A stretch of DNA of 64,000 nt from Flavisericum labens (GCF_045446075.1 NZ_JBJJBQ010000009.1:86716-150715); one strand, 5' to 3'; shown: positions 42,768 to 52,303, counted from the first letter of the stretch. Notes: generated from the letters alone by a model not told the origin. Program-made: numbers and translations.

Positions 42768-44435
42768 ATGACAGATTTTGTAAGAAAGATTACTCCAAAC
42801 GTTAAAGATGATGTTTTAGCTGGTGTTACAACTTCTTTGGCTATGATTCCTGAAGTTGTGGCCTTTGCCTTTGTCGCTCAAATTGATCCGTTAGTGGCAC
42901 TTTCTGGGGCATTTATAATTGGATTAATTACCGCTGTTTTCGGTGGTAGACCAGGTTTAATATCGGGTGCTGCTGGAGCTGTGGCTGTCATATTTGTACA
43001 TTTAATTTCCGAAGGACACACAAAAGGCATGTTGTTTGACCAGCCCATTGAAAACATGGGTTATTTTTACCTTTTGGCGGCGGTTATTTTGATGGGTGTT
43101 TTCCAGATACTTGCTGGTGTTTTTAAGTTGGGACGATTTGTTCGTTTAATTCCTCACCCAGTAATGCTAGGCTTTGTTAACGGATTGGCGATTGTCATTT
43201 TTATGGCTCAGGTTCGTATGTTTTCGCATAAAGAGTTAAATATTACTGCTGAAGGTGTTAAAGAGTATATCAATATTCCAATGCAAGGAACAGAGCTTTA
43301 CGTTATGCTAGGGCTCGTTTTGCTCACCATGGGGATAATATGGTTGCTGCCAAAAATAACCACAAAACTACCTGCAGCCTTAACAGCCATCCTTGTAACA
43401 ACTGCTGTCGTGGTGTTCGGAGGTTTAGACGTAAGTACCGTAGGTTCGTATATTATTGAAGGTGGTGGTACTGGACTTAAGGGGGAATTTCCAACGCCTA
43501 ATTTAGAATTATGGCAAAACTTACCAATAAATTTAGATACGCTTAAGTTTATATTACCTTATGCTTTCTTAGCAGCATCTGTAGGATTGATTGAGTCGTT
43601 GATGACCATGAATTTGGTTGATGAGTTAACTGAAACCCGTGGTAATGGAAACCGTGAATGTGTTGCACAGGGTGCTGGAAATATTCTTAGCGGATTCTTA
43701 GGTGGAACTGGAGGTTGTGGTATGATTGGCCAGACCGTAATAAATATTAATGCAGGAGGACGAGGCAGATTATCTGGTATTATGATGGCTGTTACCTTGT
43801 TAACCTTCATTTTGTTTACCGATAAATATATTGAACAAGTGCCTATTGCTGCTCTTGTAGGTGTTATGTTTATGATGGTTATTGAAACGTTTGCATGGTC
43901 TAGTTTTAGAATTATTAGAAAGATTCCTCTTGCTGATGCTATAGTACTCGTAATAGTATCTGCAGTAACGGTAATTTACGATTTGGCTATTGCGGTGTTT
44001 GTTGGAGTTATTATTTCTGCTTTGGTTTTTGCTTGGGAAAACGCCAAGAAAATTAGAGCCAGAAAACGTTTCTCTGAAGATGGAAAAACCAAAACATACG
44101 AGATTTGGGGCCCGCTATTTTTCGGTTCAATACTGGCTTTCAATGAAAAGTTTGATGTAAAAAATGATCCAGACAACGTGGTAATAGATTTTGTTGAGGC
44201 ACGTATAAGTGATCATTCTGCTTTAGAAGCTATTTTTAATTTGGTTGGCAAATATGAAGAGGAAGGGAAAACCATAAGGCTGAAGCACCTTAGTAAAGAT
44301 TGTAAAGTTTTATTGTATAAATCAAGCCCTAAGTTTAGAGAAGTGATTTTAGAAGATGTGGATGATCCGCGCTATCACTTGGCCGAAAACCCAGAGGAAT
44401 TCCCAAAGCCACTTTCAGAATATAAATTCTTTTAA
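42768..44435 (+). CDS. SulP/SLC26 family anion transporter with STAS domain
   Basis: 555 residues. About 12 spans with the SulP blocks FVAQIDPLVALSGAFIIGLITAVFGGRPGLISGAAGAV, LIPHPVMLGFVNGLAI and GNILSGFLGGTGGCGMIGQTVININAGGRGRLSGI. A C-terminal STAS domain (about 440-540: YEIWGPLFFGSILAFNEKF ... VVIDFVEARISDHSALEAI) follows. The transported anion (sulfate, bicarbonate or other) is not identifiable from sequence. Its own promoter and strong terminator make it a single-gene unit. Confidence 0.93.
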   Translation: MTDFVRKITPNVKDDVLAGVTTSLAMIPEVVAFAFVAQIDPLVALSGAFIIGLITAVFGGRPGLISGAAGAVAVIFVHLISEGHTKGMLFDQPIENMGYFYLLAAVILMGVFQILAGVFKLGRFVRLIPHPVMLGFVNGLAIVIFMAQVRMFSHKELNITAEGVKEYINIPMQGTELYVMLGLVLLTMGIIWLLPKITTKLPAALTAILVTTAVVVFGGLDVSTVGSYIIEGGGTGLKGEFPTPNLELWQNLPINLDTLKFILPYAFLAASVGLIESLMTMNLVDELTETRGNGNRECVAQGAGNILSGFLGGTGGCGMIGQTVININAGGRGRLSGIMMAVTLLTFILFTDKYIEQVPIAALVGVMFMMVIETFAWSSFRIIRKIPLADAIVLVIVSAVTVIYDLAIAVFVGVIISALVFAWENAKKIRARKRFSEDGKTKTYEIWGPLFFGSILAFNEKFDVKNDPDNVVIDFVEARISDHSALEAIFNLVGKYEEEGKTIRLKHLSKDCKVLLYKSSPKFREVILEDVDDPRYHLAENPEEFPKPLSEYKFF

Positions 44436-44439
44436 AGGT

Positions 44440-44489
44440 TAAGACAAATAAAAAAAGAACACGCAAGTGTTCTTTTTTTATTTGTCTTA
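44440..44489. terminator. Bidirectional terminator, perfect 23-bp stem
   Basis: Arms 44440-44462 and 44467-44489 pair without mismatch around a GCAA loop, with internal A7/T7 runs that give T tracts on both strands. It ends sulP and coaD, which converge. Confidence 0.92.
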
Positions 44490-44490
44490 G

Positions 44491-44949
44491 TTATTTATCT
44501 ATTTTAACGCTATCGGGAACCAGCTTGGTATAATCGCCATTGTTTCTAATTACATCACGTACAATAGAGGATGCGATATAGGACGTTTTTGCCGATGTCA
44601 ATAAAAACACGGTTTCAATTTCCGAAAGGCTTCTATTGGTATGGGCAATGGCTTTCTCAAACTCAAAATCGGCTGGGTTTCGTAGTCCACGTAAAATAAA
44701 TTCCACACCAATTTCTTTGCAAAAATCGACGGTTAGCCCCTTGTAGGTTACTACTTTTACCTTAGGCTCGCCTTTAAAGGCTTCTTTTATAAACTCTTGA
44801 CGTTCCTCAAGTGAAAACATGTATTTTTTTTCAGCATTGACACCAATGGCGATAATTATTTCATCAAAAACCGTAATGCCACGTTTAATAATATCGTAAT
44901 GCCCCAATGTAATTGGGTCAAAAGATCCTGGAAATAATGCTCTTTTCAT
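44491..44949 (-). CDS. coaD: Phosphopantetheine adenylyltransferase
   Basis: 152 residues. Makes dephospho-CoA from 4'-phosphopantetheine. Nucleotidyl-transfer motif PGSFDPITLGHYDII, RGLRNPADFEFE and the C-terminal ISSSIVRDV-like block (IASSIVRDVI) are present. Follows ddl by 34 bp in one operon. Confidence 0.97.
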   Translation of the reverse strand: MKRALFPGSFDPITLGHYDIIKRGITVFDEIIIAIGVNAEKKYMFSLEERQEFIKEAFKGEPKVKVVTYKGLTVDFCKEIGVEFILRGLRNPADFEFEKAIAHTNRSLSEIETVFLLTSAKTSYIASSIVRDVIRNNGDYTKLVPDSVKIDK

Positions 44950-44983
44950 CTTTTTTAAAATTTCAATATTAAAATTACGATAA

Positions 44984-45961
44984 TTATTTCAAAGCCTCTT
45001 CAATGGCATTGCTGAATAAATCACTTAAGCTTATACCCGCCGCCGCTGCCTGTTGTGGTAATATGCTTTCTTTTGTCAAACCTGGGACCGTGTTGACTTC
45101 CAATAAATGGGGTTCGTTGTTTTTAAATATGAATTCACTTCGGCTAAAGCCGGACATTTTTAATATTTCGTAAACTTTTTTTGCTTCGACTGTTACTTTG
45201 TCCTCTTGCTCTTTGGTGAGTCGGGCAGGAGTGATTTCCTGTGATTTGCCCTGATACTTTGCCTCGTAATCAAAAAAATCATTTTCTGATACAATTTCAG
45301 TAATGGGCAATACTTTGGTTTCACCTCTATATGTAATAACGCCCACAGATACTTCCGTACCATCTAAAAAGGATTCAATTATAATTTCGTCGTCTTCACG
45401 AAAAGCCACATTTATGGCATTTTGCAAATCTTCTTTTTTATGCACTTTTGAAACTCCAAAACTGCTTCCGGCTTTGTTGGCCTTAACAAAACATGGCAAA
45501 CCTACTTTTGCGACAATATCATCCTCATTAATAGAATCGCCCAAGTTTATATAAAACGATTCAGCTGTTTTTATACCGTAAGGTTTCAACACGCTTAACA
45601 AATCACGTTTGTTAAATGTTAATCCCGCCTGATACATACTGCAGCTGGTCTGCGGAATGTTCAAAAGTTTAAAATATGCTTGCATAAAACCATCTTCGCC
45701 TGGCGAACCGTGTATAGCATTGAATACGCAGTCGAAGGTGACTTTATAGTTGCTCACATTAATTGAAAAATCGTTTTTGTCAATAGAATATTCCTCATCA
45801 TTATCATCTACATAAACCCACCTGTTTTCAAAAATATGAATGCGATAGGCTTTGTATTTTGAGGTGTCAAGCGTTTCGTAAACAACGTTTCCGCTTTTCA
45901 ACGATATTTGATATTCACTGGAATAACCGCCCATAATTATGGCAATATGCTTCATGGTCAT
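44984..45961 (-). CDS. ddl: D-alanine-D-alanine ligase
   Basis: 325 residues (or 323 from the second ATG at 45955). Forms the D-Ala-D-Ala dipeptide for peptidoglycan. ATP-grasp blocks: IMGGYSSEYQISLKSG, IHGSPGEDGFMQ, CFVKANKAGSSFGV, IIESFLDGTEVSVGV and FSRSEFIFKNNEPHLLEVNTVPGLT. The Tyr/Ser pair near GYSSEY replaces the more usual GGxSxEH His, as in other Bacteroidota Ddl. Divergent from the PASTA gene. Confidence 0.95.
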   Translation of the reverse strand: MTMKHIAIIMGGYSSEYQISLKSGNVVYETLDTSKYKAYRIHIFENRWVYVDDNDEEYSIDKNDFSINVSNYKVTFDCVFNAIHGSPGEDGFMQAYFKLLNIPQTSCSMYQAGLTFNKRDLLSVLKPYGIKTAESFYINLGDSINEDDIVAKVGLPCFVKANKAGSSFGVSKVHKKEDLQNAINVAFREDDEIIIESFLDGTEVSVGVITYRGETKVLPITEIVSENDFFDYEAKYQGKSQEITPARLTKEQEDKVTVEAKKVYEILKMSGFSRSEFIFKNNEPHLLEVNTVPGLTKESILPQQAAAAGISLSDLFSNAIEEALK

Positions 45962-45970
45962 TTTTTTATT

Positions 45971-45990
45971 GCTTCCGCGAAAGCGAAAAT
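45971..45990. repeat. Short palindromic sequence CTTCCGCGAAAGCG
   Basis: The sequence GCTTCCGCGAAAGC (45971-45984) is a near-perfect palindrome in the ddl upstream gap. Similar GC-rich palindromes are scattered in flavobacterial intergenic DNA. Confidence 0.35.
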
Positions 45991-46107
45991 ATGTTGTTAC
46001 AGTTTGAAAAATCTAGAACTAACAATAAAACGTATTTGTTTATAGTTAATAATAGGTCGAGCTAAAATATCATATAAATTGCAAAAGAAAAAACAGTTCG
46101 GTTTTTA

Positions 46108-46115
46108 TATATTTG
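46108..46115 (+). promoter_or_regulatory. -7 promoter element (TATATTTG) of the PASTA gene
   Basis: TAnnTTTG match 20 bp upstream of the ATG at 46136. Confidence 0.45.
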
Positions 46116-46135
46116 CCTAATCGAAAATTCTATAA

Positions 46136-46693
46136 ATGAGCGCACTAAAATTCCTTACCAGTAAAACCTTTTTAAAACAAATTTTATTGGCGGTGGTGGC
46201 CATAGTGGTTATCTGTTTTATTATGTTGAAATGGTTGAATATCACGACTAATCATGGTACTTTTGAAACTGTTCCAGATTTAACTGGCAAGTCTATTGAT
46301 GTGGCCGAAATTGAATTGCAACAGAATGATTTGGTGATGAAAATTCAAGATTCAGCCAATTATAATCCTGATTATCCAAGGTTTTCGGTTATTGAGCAAG
46401 AACCAAAGGCGGGAACACAGGTAAAGGAAAACCGTAAAATATATATAACCTTAAATCCATCGGGATATCGTAAAATTAGAGTACCTGACGGATTGATTGA
46501 TAAAACATATAGGCAAGTAAAACCCACCTTAGAAGCTTTGGGTTTTAAAGTTGGGAATATCACTTACGAAGACAATATTGCAAAAGATATGGTTTTGAAA
46601 CTTTCTCATGACGGAAAGAGGATTGATATCGGTGATAAATTGGCTAAAACGTCTGTAATAGATTTGGTGCTGGGTAACGGAAACAGACCATAA
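46136..46693 (+). CDS. PASTA-domain membrane protein
   Basis: 185 residues. A cytoplasmic N-terminus is followed by one span (16-33: ILLAVVAIVVICFIMLKW). Two PASTA repeats follow: FETVPDLTGKSIDVAEIELQQ ... VIEQEPKAGTQVKENRKIYITLN and IRVPDGLIDKTYRQVKPTLEALGFKVGN. PASTA domains bind peptidoglycan-like ligands or act as spacers. There is no kinase or transpeptidase domain. Its stop is two bases before rluD, a conserved flavobacterial gene pair. Confidence 0.9.
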   Translation: MSALKFLTSKTFLKQILLAVVAIVVICFIMLKWLNITTNHGTFETVPDLTGKSIDVAEIELQQNDLVMKIQDSANYNPDYPRFSVIEQEPKAGTQVKENRKIYITLNPSGYRKIRVPDGLIDKTYRQVKPTLEALGFKVGNITYEDNIAKDMVLKLSHDGKRIDIGDKLAKTSVIDLVLGNGNRP

Positions 46694-46695
46694 TC

Positions 46696-47736
46696 ATGAA
46701 TGACTACACACCACAAATGCCAGATGAGGATAACGACCTCTACGAACATTATGCATTTACCGTTGAAAAAGGACAATCGCCACTTCGGATAGACAAATAT
46801 TTAATGAATTTTGTTGAAAATGCTACCCGAAACAAAATTCAGGCTGCAGCAAAAAACGGAAGCATTTTTGTAAACGGAGCACCCGTAAAATCAAATTACA
46901 AGGTAAAACCAAACGACCTAATTAAGGTGTTATTTGCACATCCACCACACGAAAATTTATTGGTGGGCGAAAATATTGATATCGATGTGGTTTATGAGGA
47001 CGACCAACTTTTGGTGGTTAATAAACCTGCAGGCATGGTGGTGCATCCAGGCCATGGTAATTATTCTGGCACTTTAATAAATGCATTAATTTACCGTTTT
47101 GATAATTTACCCAATAATTCCAGTGAACGCCCTGGTTTGGTGCATCGTATTGATAAAGATACCAGTGGACTTTTAGTGGTTGCGAAAACCGAAGAAGCCA
47201 TGGCACATCTTTCGTTACAATTTGCTGAAAAAACCAGCGAACGCGAGTACGTGGCTTTGGTTTGGGGTAATGTGGTAGATGATGAAGGCACCGTTGAAGG
47301 TAATATTGGCCGACATCCTAAAAACCGATTGCAAAATACGGTGTATTTAGACGATGAAGCCGAAAAAGGAAAACCGGCTGTTACCCATTTTAAAGTATTG
47401 GAACGATTGGGTTATGTTACGCTAGTGTCCTGTAAATTGGAAACAGGCCGCACCCACCAAATAAGGGTGCACATGAAACACATTGGCCACACACTTTTTA
47501 ACGACGAACGCTACGGTGGTGATAAAATTTTGAAAGGAACCACGTTTACTAAATACAAACAATTTGTAGATAACTGTTTTAAAGTGTTGCCGCGACAAGC
47601 ATTACATGCCAAAACCTTAGGTTTTACCCATCCCAAAACCAACAAGTTTATGAGTTTTGATACCCCCATCCCCGAGGATATTAAGGAATGTATTGAAAAA
47701 TGGCGGAATTATGCCAAGCATCAGGATGTGGAATAG
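46696..47736 (+). CDS. rluD: RluA-family 23S rRNA pseudouridine synthase
   Basis: 346 residues. N-terminal S4 domain (LRIDKYLMNFVENATRNKIQAAAKNGSIFVNG), then the catalytic HRIDKDTSGLLVVAK with the essential Asp and the RTHQIRVHMKHIGHTL block. S4 plus catalytic layout fits RluD, which modifies helix 69 of 23S rRNA; assignment to RluD rather than RluC rests on domain order and length. Confidence 0.9.
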   Translation: MNDYTPQMPDEDNDLYEHYAFTVEKGQSPLRIDKYLMNFVENATRNKIQAAAKNGSIFVNGAPVKSNYKVKPNDLIKVLFAHPPHENLLVGENIDIDVVYEDDQLLVVNKPAGMVVHPGHGNYSGTLINALIYRFDNLPNNSSERPGLVHRIDKDTSGLLVVAKTEEAMAHLSLQFAEKTSEREYVALVWGNVVDDEGTVEGNIGRHPKNRLQNTVYLDDEAEKGKPAVTHFKVLERLGYVTLVSCKLETGRTHQIRVHMKHIGHTLFNDERYGGDKILKGTTFTKYKQFVDNCFKVLPRQALHAKTLGFTHPKTNKFMSFDTPIPEDIKECIEKWRNYAKHQDVE

Positions 47737-47760
47737 TCTAAAAGGAAGTTATTAGATTCA

Positions 47761-49008
47761 TTAATCTTCGATTTCTCTTTTCGCCGTCAACTCCGCAATT
47801 TTACAAATCACTTCCGTGGCTTTAATCATGCTTTCTATAGGTACATATTCATAACGACCATGAAAATTATGGCCACCTGCAAAAATATTGGGGCAGGGCA
47901 GACCCATATAACTAAGTTGCGAACCATCTGTGCCACCACGAATAGCTTTAATAATGGGCTCAACATCAACTGCTTTCATGGCTTCTTCAGCAATATCAAC
48001 AATATGCATTACGGATTCTATTTTTTCCTGCATATTAAAGTATTGGTCTTTAATTTCTGTCGTAATCACTTCACGGCCATATTGCGAATTGAGTTCATTA
48101 GTCAGTTTGGTCATGACTTCTTTTCGGGCCTCAAAATGTTTTTTGTCGTGGTCGCGGATAATGTATTGTAGTGTGGTTTCCTCAACATTTCCTTCCATAT
48201 CGTGCAAATGAAAAAAACCTTGATAACCTTCAGTATGCTCTGGGGTTTCCATACGTGGCAGCGAATTAATAAACTCGGTGGCAATGTACATGGAATTCAC
48301 CATTTTACCCTTGGCATAACCAGGGTGTACAATTTTTCCTTTTATTTTTACCACTGCACTAGCAGCGTTAAAATTTTCATATTCTAGTTCGCCAATCTGA
48401 CTGCCATCCATAGTATAGGCCCAATCGGCACCGAATTTTTCAACATCAAATTTATGCGCACCACGGCCAATTTCTTCATCCGGGGTAAAGCCTACCCTGA
48501 TTTTCCCGTGTTTAATTTCTGGATGATTGATTAAATATTCCATTGCCGAAACAATTTCGCAAATACCGGCTTTATCGTCGGCTCCTAAAAGTGTATTTCC
48601 GTCTGTAGTAATCAAGGTTTGCCCTTTATATTGCAGCAAATCTTCAAAATAATCGGGCGATAATACAATGTTGCCTTCACGGTTTAAAACAATGTCATTG
48701 CCATCGTATTTTTCTATAATTTTCGGCTTAACGTTGGCACCTGTGAAATCGGGCGATGTATCAAAATGCGAAATAAATCCAATGGTCGGCACATCGTGCT
48801 CCACATTGCTGGGCAAGGTAGCGATGATGTATGCGTTTTTATCAATAGAAACATCGTGCATGCCAATGGCCTTAAGTTCTTCCGTGAGTTTAATCGCTAA
48901 ATCCCATTGTTTTTTTGTGCTTGGTGTGGTTTCCGATTTAGGGTCAGACTCGGTGTCAACTGTAACGTAGCTTATAAACCGTTTTATTATATGTTCTTTT
49001 GAAATCAT
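47761..49008 (-). CDS. pepT: Peptidase T (tripeptide aminopeptidase)
   Basis: 415 residues, M20B family. Zinc-binding ISHFDTSPDF, bridging Asp in TTDGNTLLGADDKAG, GFTPDEEIGRG with the catalytic Glu, TMDGSQIGELE, the dimerisation domain after it, and the final IRGGTDGSQLSYMGLPCPNIFAGGHNFHG. Releases N-terminal residues from tripeptides in the cytoplasm. Divergent from pyrD. Confidence 0.97.
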   Translation of the reverse strand: MISKEHIIKRFISYVTVDTESDPKSETTPSTKKQWDLAIKLTEELKAIGMHDVSIDKNAYIIATLPSNVEHDVPTIGFISHFDTSPDFTGANVKPKIIEKYDGNDIVLNREGNIVLSPDYFEDLLQYKGQTLITTDGNTLLGADDKAGICEIVSAMEYLINHPEIKHGKIRVGFTPDEEIGRGAHKFDVEKFGADWAYTMDGSQIGELEYENFNAASAVVKIKGKIVHPGYAKGKMVNSMYIATEFINSLPRMETPEHTEGYQGFFHLHDMEGNVEETTLQYIIRDHDKKHFEARKEVMTKLTNELNSQYGREVITTEIKDQYFNMQEKIESVMHIVDIAEEAMKAVDVEPIIKAIRGGTDGSQLSYMGLPCPNIFAGGHNFHGRYEYVPIESMIKATEVICKIAELTAKREIED

Positions 49009-49100
49009 TGAAATGAAAAATTAATAGCCTTTTATTGTCCTCTAAAATACAATTATAATTGAAAATAAAGTTCTCAATTTATTGAGATTACCTTTTATGT

Positions 49101-49166
49101 TGTCATTCCCGTGAAAGCGGGAATCTAAATACAGAATTAAATTTCGCAAAATTTAATTCTGTATTT
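49101..49166. repeat. Two adjacent palindromes between pepT and pyrD
   Basis: The first, ATTCCCG (49105-49111) with CGGGAAT (49118-49124), is the common scattered palindrome TGTCATTCCCG...CGGGAATCT. The second has 17-bp perfect arms (49127-49143, 49150-49166) around TCGCAA. Both lie upstream of the pyrD -7 element, in a divergent gap, and neither ends a known gene. Confidence 0.6.
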
Positions 49167-49179
49167 TTCGGCTTCGAAA

Positions 49180-49210
49180 TTGGTTGATTTTTTAATTAGG
49201 TGTATTTTTG
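49180..49210 (+). promoter_or_regulatory. Promoter of pyrD (TTG-N20-TATTTTTG)
   Basis: -7 TATTTTTG at 49203-49210 with TTG at 49180-49182 (20 bp) or 49184-49186 (16 bp). The ATG is at 49225. Confidence 0.55.
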
Positions 49211-49224
49211 CATAAATCATTCCG

Positions 49225-50256
49225 ATGTACAAATTTTTACTTCGCCCGCTATTCTTTTCGTTCGACCCAGAAAAGATTCATCACGTTACATTTTCATTGA
49301 TTAAATTCACTTCGAAAATTCCTGGAATTAAAGGCCTTTTTAGAAGTCTATATGCGGTTGAGAATAAAAAATTAGAGCGTCAACTTTTCGGTTTAACCTT
49401 TAAAAACCCAGTTGGTTTAGCTGCTGGATTTGATAAAAATGCAATGCTGTACAATGAGTTGGGAAATTTCGGTTTCGGTTTTATTGAAATAGGTACGGTA
49501 ACTCCAAAAGCCCAACAAGGAAATCCTAAAAAACGATTATTTAGGCTGAAAGACGACCGAGGCATTATAAACCGAATGGGGTTTAATAATGAAGGAATTG
49601 AGCCTGCCATTTTACAGTTGAAAAAGCGTAAGGGTAATTTGATTATTGGCGGAAATATTGGGAAAAACACCCAGACCAAACCTGAAGATTATACCAAAGA
49701 CTATTTAGAATGTTTTAATGCACTGCATCCTTACGTGGATTATTTTGTGCTGAATGTAAGTTGTCCCAACGTGGGTAGCCATGCTAAATTGAACGACAAA
49801 GATTATTTAGAAGAATTGATTGGCGCTGTGCAAAAAACCAACAACACTTTTGAAAAGCAAAAGCCCATTTTATTGAAAATTGCACCTGATTTGAATGATA
49901 CGCAATTGAATGAAATTATTGATTTAGTTACAGCTACTAAATTGGATGGGGTAATTGCCAGTAATACATCAACAGACCGAAGCGGATTAAAAGCGTCACA
50001 AGAACGATTAGACGAAATCGGCAACGGTGGGTTAAGTGGGCAACCGATTAAAGCAAAAAGTACGCGCGTTATTAAATACCTTTCTGAAAAAAGTAATAAA
50101 GCTTTCCCGATAATTGGTGTTGGTGGTATCCATTCGGCAAAAGATGCTTTGGAGAAAATAGAAGCTGGTGCGGATTTGGTTCAAATTTATACCGGATTTA
50201 TTTATGAGGGACCGAGTTTGATAAAGCGCATCAATAAAGCTTTATTGAAGAAATAA
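49225..50256 (+). CDS. pyrD: Dihydroorotate dehydrogenase (quinone), class 2
   Basis: 343 residues. The N-terminal membrane-associated helices (FLLRPLFFSFDPEKIHHVTFSLIKF) mark class 2. FMN-site NPVGLAAGFDKNA, the GFIEIGTVTPKAQQGNP block, NVSCPNVG with the catalytic Ser and SNTSTDRSGL followed by GGLSGQPIK and VGGIHSAKDALEKIEAGADLVQIYTGF. Oxidises dihydroorotate to orotate, feeding PyrE. Confidence 0.97.
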   Translation: MYKFLLRPLFFSFDPEKIHHVTFSLIKFTSKIPGIKGLFRSLYAVENKKLERQLFGLTFKNPVGLAAGFDKNAMLYNELGNFGFGFIEIGTVTPKAQQGNPKKRLFRLKDDRGIINRMGFNNEGIEPAILQLKKRKGNLIIGGNIGKNTQTKPEDYTKDYLECFNALHPYVDYFVLNVSCPNVGSHAKLNDKDYLEELIGAVQKTNNTFEKQKPILLKIAPDLNDTQLNEIIDLVTATKLDGVIASNTSTDRSGLKASQERLDEIGNGGLSGQPIKAKSTRVIKYLSEKSNKAFPIIGVGGIHSAKDALEKIEAGADLVQIYTGFIYEGPSLIKRINKALLKK

Positions 50257-50258
50257 TT

Positions 50259-51191
50259 CTACTTTATAAACCGTTTTGAGATTTTTGATTTTTCGTTAAA
50301 GATGCTAAGTATGTAATTCCCTGACGATAAACTGCTTATTTCAACAGGTTGGTTGTTCTTTATATGACCTGTTAAAAGTGTTTGTCCCAATAAATTGGTA
50401 ATTTTGAATGTCGCCACTTCACTTGGGAGGTTATTTTTAATATATAATAAATTGTTAGAAACGGGGTTTGGATATATTTTTAATTCTTTTAACGAAGTCG
50501 CATTTTTTGCGCTTAACGTTGAAGAGTTATAAGTGAAGGTAACTGTTCCAATTTTTTTATCGTTAAAGGGAGAAACATTTGATAATAATGAAATTACACC
50601 CAATGGATTGGTGGCAGGGTTGTCAAGCGAATACATGTCTCCATCTTCAGTACCTGCATCGTAGGGGTATAAATCTAAAGTGAAAGTACTTTTCCAACCG
50701 TTATTTGTATTACTACTTCCAGACCTTAAATTTTCACTATATACGGCAATAAACCAATCGGGGCTAGGGGCAATCATCGAAGCCAAGGTAATCAAAGGAA
50801 AATCTTCGCTTACTTCAACATTATTAATAGCAATGGTGCCTTTCGCAGAATTTAAGCCGCCTCCAACAATGATTTGATTAGCGTCTGTATTGGAGTTGAC
50901 TTCATTTTCAAAAATACTGGTAGCTCCTGTTTCTGCAATCGATTCTATTCCAGGGGAAGCCTGGGTGCCCATCATCATAAAGGTGTTTGCCGTTTTGTGG
51001 GTAACAAGTGCTAAAGGCGACCAGTGGGCACTGCTTGGTAAATCAATAGTGCTGATTCCATCCGCGGGGTTGTCTTCAACAGACTCCCAAACACTTTCGA
51101 AAACAATATCGTAAACCGCTATACTTTGGCTTGGTGCCAGATGTGTTGCTAAAATGGCCGATAAACAAAGTAATATGGTGATTTTTTTCAT
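50259..51191 (-). CDS. Secreted spondin-domain protein with type IX sorting domain
   Basis: 310 residues. Signal peptide 1-22. Residues about 25-210 match a spondin-type domain: YDIVFESVWESV, SAHWSPLALVTHK, MGTQASPGIESIAETG, PSPDWFIAV, DLYPYDAGTEDGDMYS, NPLGVISLL. The C-terminal 80 residues form a type A T9SS sorting domain (LKELKIYPNPVSNNLLYIKN ... LLGQTLLTGHI ... LSSGNYILSIFNEKSKISKRFIK). Spondin domains act in adhesion; a surface or secreted role is likely, the partner is unknown. It ends two bases after the pyrD stop, facing it. Confidence 0.85.
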   Translation of the reverse strand: MKKITILLCLSAILATHLAPSQSIAVYDIVFESVWESVEDNPADGISTIDLPSSAHWSPLALVTHKTANTFMMMGTQASPGIESIAETGATSIFENEVNSNTDANQIIVGGGLNSAKGTIAINNVEVSEDFPLITLASMIAPSPDWFIAVYSENLRSGSSNTNNGWKSTFTLDLYPYDAGTEDGDMYSLDNPATNPLGVISLLSNVSPFNDKKIGTVTFTYNSSTLSAKNATSLKELKIYPNPVSNNLLYIKNNLPSEVATFKITNLLGQTLLTGHIKNNQPVEISSLSSGNYILSIFNEKSKISKRFIK

Positions 51192-51322
51192 AGGAAATTA
51201 CTTTAGGTTAAATAGTCGACTTGTAGTAACTAGGCTTACAGGGCTATTTGAAAAAGTTACTTTTATTATGGAGAAGCTTTGTTAAATTAATAGTATTTTT
51301 ATCACGTTATTTTCAAAATATA

Positions 51323-52186
51323 ATGTCAAAATCCGTTAAAATAATTGAGTGTCCTCGTGATGCCATGCAAGGCATAAAAACCTTTATTCCTACGGAAAAG
51401 AAGGTGCAGTACATTCAGTCGTTATTGCGAGTTGGTTTTGATACTATAGATTTTGGAAGTTTTGTGTCGCCCAAAGCCATTCCTCAAATGGTTGATACTG
51501 CTGAGGTACTATCGAAGCTCGATTTATCGAAAACCACAAGTAAATTGTTGGCTATTATCGCCAATACGAGAGGGGCAAATGATGCATGTAAACACCCAGA
51601 AATAGATTATTTGGGCTATCCGTTTTCCATTTCCGAAAATTTTCAAATGCGAAATACTCATAAAACTATTGTACAATCGGTGGTGATACTTTCCGAAATT
51701 TTAGAGATTGCGAATAAATCCAATAAAGAGGTGGTGGTATACGTTTCCATGGGTTTTGGTAATCCTTATGGCGATCCTTGGGATGTAGATATAGTAGGCC
51801 AGTGGACTGAGAAATTGGCAGGCATGGGCGTTAAAATTTTATCGCTAAGTGATACTGTGGGAACCTCTAGCCCAGAAAGTATTGATTATTTGTTTTCAAA
51901 TTTAATTCCTAAATATCCTGATATAGAATTTGGCGCACATCTGCACACTACACCGAGTTTATGGTTCGAGAAAGTGGATGCAGCGTACAATGCGGGGTGC
52001 CTTCGTTTTGATGGTGCCATTCAAGGTTTTGGTGGTTGCCCCATGGCTAAAGACGAGCTCACGGGCAATATGCCCACTGAAAAGTTACTGTCCTATTTTA
52101 CTTCAAAAAATATAAATGATTTAAATGCATTGAGTTTTGAAAGTGCCCACAATGAGGCTTCAAAAATCTTCAATAATTATCATTAG
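51323..52186 (+). CDS. Hydroxymethylglutaryl-CoA lyase family protein
   Basis: 287 residues from the ATG at 51323 (MSKSVKIIECPRDAMQG). TIM-barrel HMGL-like enzyme: ECPRDAMQGIKTFIPTEKKV, DFGSFVSPKAIPQM, YVSMGFGNPYGDPWD, LSLSDTVGTSSPE and FGAHLHTTP; FDGAIQGFGGCPMAKDELTGNMPTE with the catalytic Cys. Cleaves HMG-CoA to acetoacetate and acetyl-CoA in leucine catabolism. No other leucine-degradation genes are adjacent. Confidence 0.93.
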   Translation: MSKSVKIIECPRDAMQGIKTFIPTEKKVQYIQSLLRVGFDTIDFGSFVSPKAIPQMVDTAEVLSKLDLSKTTSKLLAIIANTRGANDACKHPEIDYLGYPFSISENFQMRNTHKTIVQSVVILSEILEIANKSNKEVVVYVSMGFGNPYGDPWDVDIVGQWTEKLAGMGVKILSLSDTVGTSSPESIDYLFSNLIPKYPDIEFGAHLHTTPSLWFEKVDAAYNAGCLRFDGAIQGFGGCPMAKDELTGNMPTEKLLSYFTSKNINDLNALSFESAHNEASKIFNNYH

Positions 52187-52303
52187 GAATAATCGTCAGT
52201 TTACCTAAACGTTAATTTTTCAATTTGGGTCATAAATAAATTGTTGAAAAACAGAGGTTTAAAAACTAGTGTATTTTTTTATTTAAAATTAATCTAAATA
52301 AAC

